This document shows positions 1-10,759 of a stretch of DNA of 64,000 nt, one piece after another. Position numbers and translations under genes: made by a program. The first letter of the stretch is position 1, and each line of letters starts with the position of its first letter. The DNA is taken from assembly GCA_021613335.1 (NCBI GenBank), contig JAJTWR010000231.1:2874001-2938000 (forward strand), in the 5' to 3' direction. Under the pieces are notes generated by a model, which saw only the letters and a program-made list of their open reading frames with translations, was not told the DNA's origin and made no database searches. This DNA comes from Whitmania pigra (taxonomy: Eukaryota; Annelida; Clitellata; Hirudinida; Haemopidae).

Positions 1-1102
1 GAAATCGAAGAACTCAGAAACACGACACAAGTCATTAATATAAATAATGAATAAAAGTGGACCCAGAATGGGGCACGCCACAGGTGACGTGTTGAACCGG
101 TGAAGTTGTGTTCAGAAGGTAAACCTGTTGTGCTCTATCCGACAAGTAGCTCCTGAACCATTCCAAAGCGATGCCTCTGACTCATAGTAGTCTAATTTTC
201 TTAAGAGAATGGCGTGATTGACAGTGTCGGACGCCTTCGCTAAGTCCGGGAATATGCCAATTATTTAAATTTATTTTGGTCAATTGATTCTGCAATTTTT
301 GTGTGAAGATGAATTAGTGCCATAGAAGTTGAGTGACCATTTCTGAAACCTAACTGATCATCTGAGATCATGGAAAATTTACAAAGATATTTGTAGAGCC
401 TCGCGTGCATTACTTTTTCGAAGAACTTTGAGAAGTAGCTTAAGATTGAAATAGGTCTGTGGTTGGAAATTACTCGTGCACTATCAGACTTGTCTATTGG
501 AATTACTTGGAATACACCCGAAGACTAGGAATAATTAATAAGGTCTGACAATACTGAGCTATACAAGAAATTGAGGCATTAACAAGGATCAGATCAATTT
601 CATCAAGGCCAGAACTATCAGTTGTCTTCATTTGACCGGCAATATTCATGATCTCAATAGGCGGAGAAACATTGCAATTCGATTGCAATGAAGGAAATTT
701 TAGGTAGGATTCAAAATTTCGAGAAGGGATGGGGATTTGTTGTGTCAGGTTACTGCCGATGTCTGCAAAAAAACTGTTGAAAGCTTTTGTTATATCCATA
801 GATGAGGTTAGATTTTTGCCTTGATGGAGTTGAAAACATCAATATTATCTTCCGATTTGCGCCTATTCAATAAATGAGTAATCAAGTTCCAAGTTTTTTC
901 ATATTGTTCTGATGCAACTTGAGTTTTGACGAATAGAATTCTTTGATGGCCTTTGTTTTCACAGACTTAAATTTGTTTCTGTGTAATACAAATGTTTGCT
1001 TATTAGAATCTGTTGGGTTCTTGATATATTTACGGTATAATATATTTTTTCCCGACATGCTGTTAGTAGACCAGCTGTCATCCATTCTTTTTGAGGTCAA
1101 AA
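1..1102 (-). mobile_element. CR1/Jockey-like LINE, decayed reverse-transcriptase region
   Basis: Minus-strand translation in several frames gives a decayed non-LTR reverse transcriptase. About 1000-1100 gives the N-terminal block WMTAGLL followed by LYRKYIKNPTDSNK, typical of the linker before the RT domain. About 503-799 contains NSFFADIGSNLT and SGLDEIDLILV, which correspond to the fingers region. Positions 1-350 read as DDQLGFRNGHST, FPDLAKASDTVNH and PILGPLLFIIYINDL in shifting frames. Stops and frameshifts show that it is dead. It runs off the left edge. The endonuclease fragment at 5285-5665 has the same orientation and may be the 5' part of the same element, split by the nested elements between them. 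Confidence 0.8.
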
Positions 1103-1139
1103 CTAAGCGAAGTTGGAGACGAACGAGGCGAGCTGATGA

Positions 1140-4100
1140 GAGTTGGTTGGTTGGTTATTTATTAACGTCCATTTCATAACTAGATGATTAGGACGGGGAC
1201 AACAACAGAAGAGAACAACAGGAAACAACGGACATCGAGGTGCAACCAGTCCGAAAAAATAATTATATATATGAATAAATAAATAAATAAATACATACAT
1301 ACATATATAATAAGTAAACTAAGTGATGACATATGCAAATCAAGTGAGTAATGTCAATCGTCACAGAATAATTATATACAGAGTTTATGTACAGTCAGAG
1401 GTTTTCATCAAATCAGGTTTCTTCTCTTTTCATGGACCCACCGGAAGATGAGATCTATGCTAGCGTGATTGCTAAGCATAGTTCTCAAGTCAAGTGTCTG
1501 TATCTTGAGCTTCGACCTGATGTTCCGTCTGAGGGGTTCCTGACTAGGACACTCCATGAGGAAATGTTTAGTGGACTCCTCCATCCGAGGACAAGTTTTG
1601 CATTTGCCGCTGTTGAGCTTCTTCATTTGGAACAGGTAGCGGTTCAGATGACATCTTCCAAGCCGGAGTCTAGAGATGAGGACCTCCTTGCTTCTGGAGG
1701 AGCATTGGAAGATGCTCTTTGTCGTTGACTATCTCTGGACTTCATGATGGTGAGTGCCAGTGAAGGAATCCCACCTGCTCTGCCAGTCCTCTTCGGTCTT
1801 CCTGGCGACGAATCTTTTGGCGTCTTTGATAGATGCTGGGATTTGGCAATCTATCTGGCCTTGAGTTGTCGCAAGCTTCGCCAGAGTGTCGGCATTCTCG
1901 TTACCTGGAATGCCCACGTGGGCTGGTATCCAGACGAGAGTGACTTGCTGGTCTTGTTCTATGAAATCTGAAATCAAAGATAAAATTCTGTGAATTTCAG
2001 GATCGTGGTATGCATTGTTTCGATTTCTTAGGCACTGGATGGCACTAAGAGAATCGCTTAAAATTACAATATTCTTGTCCTCCCCCTGGTAGGAGGTTTT
2101 TAGCAGCATCAAGCAGCCCTCGATGGCTGCTAATTTTGTTGCCGAGATGCTGCTGTCGGGTGAAGTTCTGATACTGAGCTCCACTCCTTTCTTGGGGATG
2201 AAAATTCCTATCCCTGCCTCGTCCTTCATCTTGGATGCGTCCGTGTAGCAGAGCAGGCTGGAATCACTGATTTCTTAGATCTTCTCCCTAGCGACCAGCA
2301 TCCTCAGGGGATCGTCGGCCGCTATTGCCAGGGTGGAGGTGTCGAAGTTGGGGTTCTTCAGTGTCCATGGTGCTCTGATAACTTCGGCATCCAATTCTCT
2401 TGTGATATCCTTTTGAATGTAGTCAGGCAGGAGACCTGATACCGTTTCAAAAGGGCATGGACGATTGGTCTTTTTCATCTTCCAGTGAAGCTTGCCCTTG
2501 ATGCTGGAATTCCTGAAATTAGGTGCAAAATAACATTCCCTGATGGGGTTATTAGGAGTGGCCAGTGACCGGATAGCATGATTAGCGGTGATCTTCTTTC
2601 GACGAAGGTCTAATGGAAGTTCACCGCATTCAACTTGTAGCGACAGATTTCCACTCCCAGGCATGCTGCCACAGCAAATCTTGAGAGCCTAGAATTGGAT
2701 GTTGTCATGTACCTTCTTGTTGTGCTTGAAGCTGAGGTCAAAGACTTCACTCCCGTAATCCATCACAGATCTAATGGTGGCTCTGTACAGGTGGATCAAG
2801 CGGGACTTGCTGGCTCCCCAGGATTTTCCTGCAACAGCTCTCATCACGTTGAGGCGCTTCCGGCATCTGTTGTTAACAGCGGCCGTTTGGGCGTTCCAGC
2901 TCAACTTGTCGTCCAGGATGACTCCTAGGAACGTTGCCGATTGGGTCATTGGGAGTTCCTCCCCAGCTATGCGCAGTGTCGTCCGGGAGGAGACCAGCCT
3001 TGACTTGTTCCTGTTAAATAGAACCGAACATGATTTATTAATAGAGATTTTAAAGCCATGGCTGGAAAGAAACTTCTCTGTTTGATTAAGGTGCTGTTGC
3101 ATCCTGTGCCTCATGGTGGAAAGATCGCTACCGGTCGTCTAGAGGGCTATGTCGTCGGCGTACATAGACACCTTGATCATGTTCACTGGCTGGGGCAGAC
3201 AGTCGAGCATCACAATGAACAGCAGCGGGCTAAGGACACTGCCTTGGTGTGTGCCATTGTCAAGGGTGAGAGGATTGGAGAAAGTCGCTCCGACTCTGAC
3301 TTCCATGGTTCGATCTTGTAAGAAGTCGTTTATCCAGTGAAGCATCCTCCATTTGATGCCTAGTTTGGATAACCTTGCGACTATTCCTTCTCTCCACACC
3401 ATATCAAAGGCTTTTTCCAAATCCAGAAAAACCCCAAGGGTCATCTGCCTCTTCCACAAAGAGCCAGCTATGTCTTGCGTTATTCGGACCAGTTGGTCCG
3501 AGCATCCTCCTCCTTTTCTGAAACCGGCTTGGTTTCGGCTGATGAGATCGAAACTCTCTAGGTGCCATCTGAACCTTGCTGCGATCACCCTTTCAAGGAG
3601 CTTGCAGAGAGAGGAGGTCAGAGAGATAGGTCTGAAAGAGGCGGGTTTCGAGGTTCCGAAGGAGGTTTTCCCTTCTTCGGGATGGGGATTACCGTCGCTT
3701 TCTTCCAAGAGGAGGGAAGACGATCTATCGACCAGGACTGGTTGAATAGGGAGACAATGCTTTCGAGGCACTGTGGGGGGAGTTTCCTAATTATTTCGTA
3801 GTGGATGCCATCGGGGCCTGGGGATGAGTTCCCACATTTTCCGAGGGCATCCATTACTTCAGCCGTTTCTATGGGATGGGATAGAGGAGAGCTGTCCCAG
3901 CCATCTGGATCGAAATCGAAAGAGAAATTCTGCTTGATCTTTGCGAAGTGCGGGGACAGATTTGTATTGCTGCTCGCGTAGGCAAAGGTTTTTGCAAAGA
4001 TTTCCGCTTTGCTGAAGTTATCCAGTGGGGATCCATCACCAGAGGAGATCGGGGGGATGCGAGCTCCTTGAGGGTGACCGCTCATGCTCTTGACGGTTCT

Positions 4101-4195
4101 CCAGAGGGTGCCCAGGTTCGTTGACCTATTGAAGCTGGCACAGAATCTCTCCCAACAGTCTTTCTTGGCTTTCCTGACAGACGGTCGAAGATGTT
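1140..4195 (-). mobile_element. I-like LINE with RT and RNase H, 5'-truncated and frameshifted (LINE copy 1)
   Basis: Read on the minus strand, the order is: an end-of-linker segment (KAKKDCWERFCASFNRS, near 4190-4100); RT fingers (SSPGPDGIHYEII); RT palm with QAGFRKGGGCSDQL, FLDLEKAFDMVW and the catalytic YADDIAL near 3145; a thumb region (2689-3114); an RNase H domain (1729-2229) with the acidic residues in IEGCL, LSDSLSAI and GNENADTLAK; and a C-terminal Cys/His motif CKTCPRMEESTKHFLMECP (about 1550-1600). This architecture is known from I-clade elements. The frame breaks several times (near 3140, 3620 and 2680), so the copy is inactive. Its 3' tail at about 1140-1205 contains a CGTCC/GGACG hairpin followed by AATAAATAACC repeats. 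Confidence 0.9.
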
Positions 4196-4489
4196 GGAGT
4201 CACTAATTGTTGCGGTGACTGGTTGACATGCATGGTGTGTCACCAATTTGTTGCTATTATGTCCTGAAGAAGGTTGATGTTGATGAGATCTTCAACTGAT
4301 GATCTTCACTTTACCAATTTGTTGCGGAACTGCAACATAAAACTAACATAGATTTATTAACAAGCACGAAATAGAGTCCGGAGACAAGCGTCGAGAGCCC
4401 ATCGAGACAAGAGCCGATGCGGCCAAGCGGAAACGAGGAACGAGTCAAAACCAAGCGAAGTTGGAGATGAACGAGGCGAGCTGATGAGA
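4186..4489 (-). repeat. Possible LTR-retroelement fragment between two LINE copies
   Basis: Minus-strand sequence contains an AATAAA, then a hairpin-like TTGCAGTTCCGCAACAAATTGG, later echoed by GCAACAATTAGTGACTCC; this resembles the end of an LTR and the start of a primer-binding region. No coding sequence or terminal repeat pair is visible. The outermost 45 bases (about 4444-4490) recur at about 1096-1140 with two mismatches. The LTR identity is inference. Confidence 0.3.
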
Positions 4490-5170
4490 GTTTATTTATT
4501 TATTTATTTGATTATAGTCCTTTGCATAACTGAGATGATTTGGACTTTAATTAGTGTTAGTAAGTTAAAAAATGAAAAGTATTAGAATAATGAAATGCAT
4601 TAATTAATTATAGTAAAGTTGTAAAGGGCTTAGAGTAAACCGCTTCTGTTTTTGCAAATCCACCGATAAATGTTGTCCACACTTGCTGGTTTGCTAAGCA
4701 TGAATGTCATGTCGGATAGATTCGTATACATTAGGATTTCTCTCCTCAGGGCAGACTGGGCCGGACATTCCATGAGGAAATGCTGCACACTTTCGTTTTC
4801 ATGAGGGCACGTGGCACATTTCCCATTTGGGTGCCGTTTCAAGAGAAACAAGTGATGATTCAGAGCACACTTTCCAACTTGGAGTCTGGAGATGATAACT
4901 TCCTTCTTCCTTGAGACACATTGGAACTTGTTCTTCGTCGACACTTGTTTCTCTATTGCTTTTATAATGTTGGCTTCGCGGGTCTTCGTCCCATCTGGTT
5001 TGCCATTGTTGAAGGATGTTGCGGGCCACGGACCTTTTGACATCCTTGATAGACTCCTGGATCCGGTGGTCTATCTGATCCCTTGCAGTAGCTGGGTGAT
5101 GAGAATCTCCTTCTGTTGCTTAAATAGACTTTTGCTAGGACTTCAAACAAAGGAGTCCACTGCTATGCGC
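4490..5170 (-). mobile_element. I-like LINE 3' end (LINE copy 2, 5'-truncated)
   Basis: A second copy of the same LINE family, retaining only the C-terminal part of the second ORF. The longest frame (4630-5043) encodes KEVIISRLQVGKCALNHHL and the Cys/His motif CATCPHENESVQHFLMECP near its end. The 3' tail (about 4490-4545) is a GTCC...GGAC hairpin followed by AATCAAATAAATAAATAA. This tail differs from that of the copy at 1140-4195 but matches the short insertions at 7155-7205 and 9932-9986. The 5' end is truncated near 5170. Confidence 0.85.
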
Positions 5171-5284
5171 TGAGTCACTGTCCTGCACGCCCGTAGCCTG
5201 GAGTTGTGGGGCGATGTTCAGTGTCTGCACTCCACTCCTAGTCTTGCACGCCTGGAGCTTGTGATGATGCAAGTAGGACGAAGT

Positions 5285-5665
5285 TCAGTGTCCAATATAC
5301 CTCACTGGTTTATTTTTGAGTTCAATGGTAGGAGAAAGATTTAATGAGAGAAATATTGGAAAATGATCAGATATATCATCTAACACTATTTTACGTAAGG
5401 AATGATGAAGCGGGTGGTTGGTGTAGATGTTGTCGATGCAAGATGAATTTACAAGTCCCCTTCTGGTTGGAGTTGATAATACCGGCAGAAGGAAATGTGA
5501 AGCCAACATATTGATAAAATCTAATGTATTGACATTTTGACGAGTTATGTTTACATTGAAGTCTCCGATTAAAAAAAATACTTCTGTTCTTGTTGAGTAT
5601 GGTAAGCATTTGATCTAGCTCTCTGGTGAAAATTTGGATGTCTGTGGTGGGAAGCTTCGTTTATT
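5285..5665 (-). mobile_element. LINE endonuclease-domain fragment, frameshifted
   Basis: Minus-strand reading gives FTRELDQMLTILNKNRS, then after a frameshift at a run of A/T the APE-endonuclease motif IGDFNVNI, followed by SCIDNIYTN and DISDHFPIFLSLN. These are the asparagine-containing core and the late SDH motif of apurinic-type endonucleases in CR1/Jockey-type LINEs. The orientation is the same as that of the RT fragment at 1-1102. Confidence 0.75.
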
Positions 5666-5857
5666 GTGCGGTGCCCATCTACCGATGGTTCCAGTCAGGG
5701 TGGAAATCTCGTCCAGCGAAAGTTTTTGCGATACCATGACTTTGATGCTCACATGGTAGCCGCTGCTTAGATCCAGCTCAGTAGTGCTCAGATGTACGTG
5801 AATGTGATTTGCGATTGTGACTGTTAAAGACTCTGCCACCTTGTTATACATGTACAC

Positions 5858-7140
5858 ATTGTATATGTATTAGTCGGTTGTCTGTTTCAACAGCCTTTGT
5901 TACTGCTCTGCTTTCTGCTCTCTGCTTTCTGCACTCCTATGTTCTTAAAGGCCATCGCATTTCTTTATGACATTCCCGTTGAAAAATATGGGGGTTCCCA
6001 ATAAGAGGCTTTTTATAGGCTGCAGTGAGTATGTCACTTGAATCACCAGCAGAAGATGATGAAATGCGTTCGCGTCTCAATCAGCAGACTGGGATGGGCC
6101 ATTTTGATGAATATCGGTCGAATAGATTCCATTTTCCTTTCTGTATTTCTACAGGTTTCTGTTCCGCATCTTTATTTTCTCAAATTGTGTCACTTTTGCA
6201 ACTCCTTCTTAGTGAGAGCGATCGATTGCTGAAAACTTCTATTCCGATTTTATTGATACCTCTTCTCTCGCCTAGATGTACATAGCACCGACTTTCCGTG
6301 TGAGATGATCTTTATGGTAAAAATAGGGGGAAACAGTTGCGCAAAAAGTTGCTAAGTTTAACCATAGAAATAATCAACTAATGATTTACTTATTTTCAAT
6401 TTAAGTTTAACTATTTTTATTGGTTATAATATTGCCCCTTTCTTAAATCTGTTCGTCCCTTACAGACTTTGCCGTGGTTGGCCAAAATTTCATTTTGATT
6501 CTGGGGATGTAGACGGTCCTCGCTGCTACCCTCCATAAGAAATATTTTTGCCTAAACTCGTAGATTCAGACAACCCAATCATGTTCCACCAACACTTTGT
6601 CTTTTCAAAACTCCAAAGTTGTAGTTGGAAACCGTTGCCAGTACAGTCCCTGACATCATTATTTTGCAATATAATCGTAATTATTTTTAGTGCACGGTTA
6701 TATTGAAGTTGCGACCACTAGACACGAAATAAAATTTAAAAATAAATTATTTTGATTAGCAGATTATTAATGTCTTGTTAAAACAATTGTTTGTGGTTTG
6801 ACCCACCTCATTAAGTACGGCATCGGTTGCTGAGTGATCAAAGCTTTCGCTTTGGTGCGGCTCGGGTAGAATATTCGATATCTAGCACTCTCGCAAAAGC
6901 ATCTTTCAGATATAATGTTAAATATAATACATTATTATTATTATTATTAAAAATCTTCCAATAGACGATTACATCCAATATTTCTAGCTAATTGTTTATA
7001 TATGTAGTAGTTGAAGCCGCCTATGTCATTATTGAAATAAACAATATTACAATGTTGTTGTATGATGCGAATGCCAGTAGGAACATTTTATCGACCAGCT
7101 GAAAAAGGCCATAATCGGAGAACGTCAGAAGATTTAGAGA
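5858..7140. other. No gene recognised
   Basis: AT-rich intergenic sequence. A CTGCTTTCTGCTCT-like pyrimidine-rich stretch lies near 5905-5940 and a short ATT run near 6935-6950. The small open frames at 6025-6285 show no recognisable domain. Confidence 0.6.
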
Positions 7141-7154
7141 TGAAACGTTCAGCT

Positions 7155-7205
7155 TTATTTATTTATTTGATTATAGTCCGTTGCATAACTGAGATGATTT
7201 GGACT
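7155..7205 (-). mobile_element. 51-bp hairpin-tail retroposon with 14-bp target duplication
   Basis: The element consists of the 3' tail of LINE copy 2: a GTCC...GGAC hairpin and a short AAATAA tail (minus strand). It is flanked by the perfect duplication TGAAACGTTCAGCT at 7141-7154 and 7206-7219, so it inserted as this short unit. Confidence 0.85.
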
Positions 7206-7351
7206 TGAAACGTTCAGCTAAATGGCTTGCTCTCTTAGTATAACTAATGGCTCGCTTACGATGGTGTAAATTTATTATTATAATTTTATTACGAACAAAT
7301 ACATGAACGAATTACAAAACTTGAGTGACGTAATTTTGGCATTAGTAACAC

Positions 7352-7357
7352 TTTATT
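7352..7357 (-). promoter_or_regulatory. Candidate polyadenylation signal of HECT gene A
   Basis: A minus-strand AATAAA lies about 6 bases beyond the TAA stop of the HECT gene at 7363. The position is plausible for a short 3' UTR, but AATAAA is common in such AT-rich DNA. Confidence 0.35.
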
Positions 7358-7362
7358 AATTC

Positions 7363-9921
7363 TTAATAATAATTGAAATGATTTCTTCCCTCCCTGATGA
7401 CAAAAAGAAGTTTTTCTTCTAGAGCCTCCTTACAACTGTACGCTGTAATAAATAAAGTATTTGAGCAGGTAAAGGATACAGGTAGATCATTGTCTGGGTC
7501 CCCGTCAGATCCTTTAAGTTTGATAGTGAGTTTTGAATCAAGAGCAGCCAAACCCCCAACAGGTAATCTTGGTGTGGCTGTAACAAATTGTAAAAAATGT
7601 GTCTGGTCGCTTGCTGATAATGATGAAAGTATCTCAAACAAATACTGGATAACAGGTGCGTTGACGGAAACACCATCAAGGACGCAATTCTGTCTCAGAA
7701 TGTCCACTGTCCACAGTTCTTTGGTCAAACCGCATATAGAATCTTCATATTCATATGGATATAGGTATTGCATTGAATTTGGATCTAGAATTCTTTCAAA
7801 TCCGTATCTCACTTCTTTTATACATTTCTGAGGAGTTTCATACAAAAGCCACCATATGAGTAACTTAAGGTAAGTCTCAATATTTTCAATGCTTAAAAGT
7901 GTTTCGCTTCCACCTTCCATCATCTCGATGTCTGGAAAACTTGGAAGTGTAAAGTTCACGCAGAGATCTTCAAAGGAGCATCCATCGCATGTGATATTAG
8001 ATATGGCTTGATTCTGTTCATTGATCGTTAAAGAATTATCCATCTGTATGCACCTCTTTTCTCTCATGGCATCGACAAGACTTTCAACAAATTTGAAAGT
8101 GGACGGCATCACGTCTTTGATGTCGATGAGCGAGAGTTGCTGAGCATCAAGATTTTTCTTGGACAAACATTTGTAGAAGGCATGTGAGAAGTTGATGTCT
8201 AAGAAATTTTGATCGACAACAGCCTTCGCCATTATCAAGCCTATAGTATTTAAATAAGACTTTGTCTTTGGATTGCTCATGAATTTTGGATGTGGAAACA
8301 ATCCAGACTGAGATTTTACGTAAGAAACACCATCAACAACTTCCCCAGCCTCTCCCGACCATAAACCATAGCTATATCTCTGACAATCATGGGAGAATTC
8401 CGTGTAAAACTCTTTCCTCGCTCCCGCGCCTTTAGCAGATTCGTCAATAAAGCTAAAATTCCATATTTTGTCAGCTATTTCGACATCATAGTCCAAAATG
8501 TTGACCATGTTATCGAGTATATATTTCCTAGGAATATCAATTGGCACTCTTGGTTTCGAATCCATCGAACGGTACTTTAGAAATGCGATCAACATCAAAA
8601 AAGGATAATTCTTAGCGTAACTAATCAAAGATTCCGGATAACACAAGACATGGTTAATTTCTTTGTCTTTTGTTCTGTACATAACTTCTTTCAGAACGTC
8701 ACTGATGAAACAGCTTCTATCAATTAGCCTCTCCGTTGACAAGCTGCAGAACAAGATTCCCCAGTTTTCATTCACTTCGTAGAGGATTGACAACAACCTT
8801 AAAGCCCTTACCAGTGGATCCGTCCTCAGCTCCTCTGGCGATTGTGACGATCCAAGTACTCGGTCGAAGGAGGCAGACCTATACAACTCCAACATAATGT
8901 TATTTGGACTTTTTGGAACCGGTAGGTCTTCAATGTCACAGAGGTCAGATGTGACCTCAAAGAAATCGTAAAAAATAATTAAGGCGTCAACAGTTTGAAC
9001 TATAAATGTGACCAGATCCTTAAACTTCCTAATTCCTTCTGAACTCGCAGTCAATTTTCCCTTGCTAAGCGAAATGTCTGGCATATTGAGAATGTTCTTT
9101 ACCGTTTTACAGAGGTTATTGTATTTGATATTCAAGCTCGTTGTTGATGGCTTCCCTTTGTCAGTAATGGACATAATATGATTTAAGGTGGCATTTATGA
9201 TTTCAATTCTAGGGATTAATTTTTGCTCATCTATTTGAAAAATAGAAATGGTATCTTCTTTCAGCCAATAAGTAATCATGCGATAAAAAACATCGAAAAC
9301 TATTTTAAAGCCATCGTGAGGCCATGACGAAATTATTGATTTTTTGACTTTCAAGGATTCGTTGACCCTTTCATTAATTACTTGTTTGAAGTTGCATATA
9401 CACACAACCCATATAATTGCAAAACCTATGACTATATTGTCCTCTCGAATCGGATTAGTGTCTATCAGATTCTTCGCGTACTTGATAAGTTCCTGAACTT
9501 TCACCAAATCTGATAGAATATTCCACCCACAGTAAATTGTTTTTAGAAGTAGAATCTTGTACGAGGTCGGACAATGAGGTTTCTGGCAGATTTTGAACAA
9601 CCTAGGGACAACGATTTTAAGCGAATTCCTATTTTCTTGATAAGTCACCTGTGATGCATTAGGACCCACGAGTAAAAATTCGTTGGAACTGCTGATGAGG
9701 TCATGAAACTTTTGATTATCAACGGCTTTAATGAATCCGGCAATAACATGGACAAGAGTTACAGATTCGTTGGTCTCATTCAAGACATAACTGCTTATCT
9801 GCTTTTCAGCTTCATTTGTCACAATAAATGAAAAGATGTCGATGATGCCCATTTCCACAAGTTGGCGTCTTTCCTCATGATAATCCTTGCAGATGATTTG
9901 CAGTAATTTCATTGAGTTCAT
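7363..9921 (-). CDS. TRIP12/UFD4-like HECT E3 ubiquitin ligase, intronless copy A
   Basis: A single 852-codon frame without introns. The C-terminal ~350 residues form a HECT domain of the TRIP12/UFD4 type. Visible blocks are KGAGARKEFY near residue 504, SGLFPHP, CSFEDLCVNFTLPSFP, QFVTATPRLPVGGL, and the catalytic Cys (about residue 819) in FTCSNTL. That Cys lies 34 residues from the C-terminus, the same spacing as in TRIP12. HECT ligases accept ubiquitin on this Cys and pass it to substrate lysines. The N-terminal 500 residues are helical and have no WWE or armadillo region that I can recognise; TRIP12 itself is about 2000 residues. Lack of introns among intron-rich neighbours suggests a retrocopy. 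The original reading continued upstream (see 10002-10223), so the start used here (first Met after the insertion at 9932-9986) may be a new one. The long open frame argues for past selection. Confidence 0.8.
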   Translation of the reverse strand: MNSMKLLQIICKDYHEERRQLVEMGIIDIFSFIVTNEAEKQISSYVLNETNESVTLVHVIAGFIKAVDNQKFHDLISSSNEFLLVGPNASQVTYQENRNSLKIVVPRLFKICQKPHCPTSYKILLLKTIYCGWNILSDLVKVQELIKYAKNLIDTNPIREDNIVIGFAIIWVVCICNFKQVINERVNESLKVKKSIISSWPHDGFKIVFDVFYRMITYWLKEDTISIFQIDEQKLIPRIEIINATLNHIMSITDKGKPSTTSLNIKYNNLCKTVKNILNMPDISLSKGKLTASSEGIRKFKDLVTFIVQTVDALIIFYDFFEVTSDLCDIEDLPVPKSPNNIMLELYRSASFDRVLGSSQSPEELRTDPLVRALRLLSILYEVNENWGILFCSLSTERLIDRSCFISDVLKEVMYRTKDKEINHVLCYPESLISYAKNYPFLMLIAFLKYRSMDSKPRVPIDIPRKYILDNMVNILDYDVEIADKIWNFSFIDESAKGAGARKEFYTEFSHDCQRYSYGLWSGEAGEVVDGVSYVKSQSGLFPHPKFMSNPKTKSYLNTIGLIMAKAVVDQNFLDINFSHAFYKCLSKKNLDAQQLSLIDIKDVMPSTFKFVESLVDAMREKRCIQMDNSLTINEQNQAISNITCDGCSFEDLCVNFTLPSFPDIEMMEGGSETLLSIENIETYLKLLIWWLLYETPQKCIKEVRYGFERILDPNSMQYLYPYEYEDSICGLTKELWTVDILRQNCVLDGVSVNAPVIQYLFEILSSLSASDQTHFLQFVTATPRLPVGGLAALDSKLTIKLKGSDGDPDNDLPVSFTCSNTLFITAYSCKEALEEKLLFVIREGRNHFNYY

Positions 9922-9931
9922 TAGAAGCTGA

Positions 9932-9986
9932 TTTATTTATTTATTTATTTGATTATAGTCCGTTGCATAACTGAGATGATTTGGAC
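9932..9986 (-). mobile_element. 55-bp hairpin-tail retroposon inserted at the 5' end of HECT gene A
   Basis: Same unit as at 7155-7205: a GTCC...GGAC hairpin plus an AAATAA tail on the minus strand. It is flanked by the perfect 15-bp duplication TTCATTAGAAGCTGA at 9917-9931 and 9987-10001. It interrupts what was coding sequence of the HECT gene. Confidence 0.88.
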
Positions 9987-10001
9987 TTCATTAGAAGCTG
10001 A

Positions 10002-10223
10002 GCTTCTCTAGTTCTTTTATATCGTTCCAACATGCAAATAATAGCATAGAGAAAGTTTCGAGAAAGTATTCGGATTTATCTTAATATTTTTTTCGGCCCT
10101 TTTGAGTGTTGCCGCTAAGATATTCTCACCTGCCCTGTTCACTATAATTTTTATGACTTCATTAGAAGAAGCGAACGAAAAGTCTAAACACCATTTCTTG
10201 TCTGCTTCACTGTTTTCGGTCAT
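10002..10223 (-). pseudogene. Disconnected N-terminal coding remnant of HECT gene A
   Basis: A minus-strand frame opens at Met (10223) with WCLDFSFASSNEVIKIIVN and runs to 10017. A second frame picks up with ICMLERYKRTREAQLL, which would join directly to MNSMKLLQII of the main frame if the insertion and one target copy were removed. A frameshift near 10030-10060 also separates the two. The ancestral protein was therefore probably about 100 residues longer. The joining is inference. Confidence 0.45.
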
Positions 10224-10494
10224 TATTCGCTTAGAGATGGTCGATGTTTTAAATTAACTACAATGATAACAATAATGGACTTTCATCGTTACCGTAAAAT
10301 ATAGAAGACCATGAATGTTATTTATAAGCATTTTTATAATTTGAATTTTATAATGTTATTGAGCTGGTGTCAATAGAATAATAAATCTAATATCTCAATT
10401 AAACTTTTTCTAATAATTTCATTTCTTTTACACTTAAAACAATAACGCAAAATATTGCTTTAAAAAATGATTTAACAAACATCGGCGGGCTATA

Positions 10495-10752
10495 TTATTT
10501 CCAAATACTGTTTTCGCCTTGCCTCGAAGCAGATGATTTTTTGACTCGTCTTTGTCTCGATTTCATTTGTCTTGAACCTAGAAGAGATTTATAATTTCCA
10601 TGCTTTTTACTTTTTTTATATATTACCTTAATTTTTGAATTACAAGTTTTATTATTTTTTTTGATTGGTTGATGATAATTTGAGGTGATAATTACAGACC
10701 CTTCCCTTTTTCTTTTAGTAGATTTTATTATAAACAAATCATCTCCCTTCAA
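10495..10752 (-). CDS. Lys/Arg-rich hypothetical exon or small ORF
   Basis: An 85-residue minus-strand frame, very basic (KRKREGS, KKNNKTCNSK, KKSKKHGNY, SRQRRVKKSSASRQG), ending QGENSIWK and stop. A possible acceptor (TTTCAAG) lies just upstream of its start, so it could be the last exon of a nuclear or nucleolar protein. No family is recognised, and AT-rich DNA yields Lys-rich frames by chance. Confidence 0.2.
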   Translation of the reverse strand: MKGDDLFIIKSTKRKREGSVIITSNYHQPIKKNNKTCNSKIKVIYKKSKKHGNYKSLLGSRQMKSRQRRVKKSSASRQGENSIWK

Positions 10753-10759
10753 TATTCTT

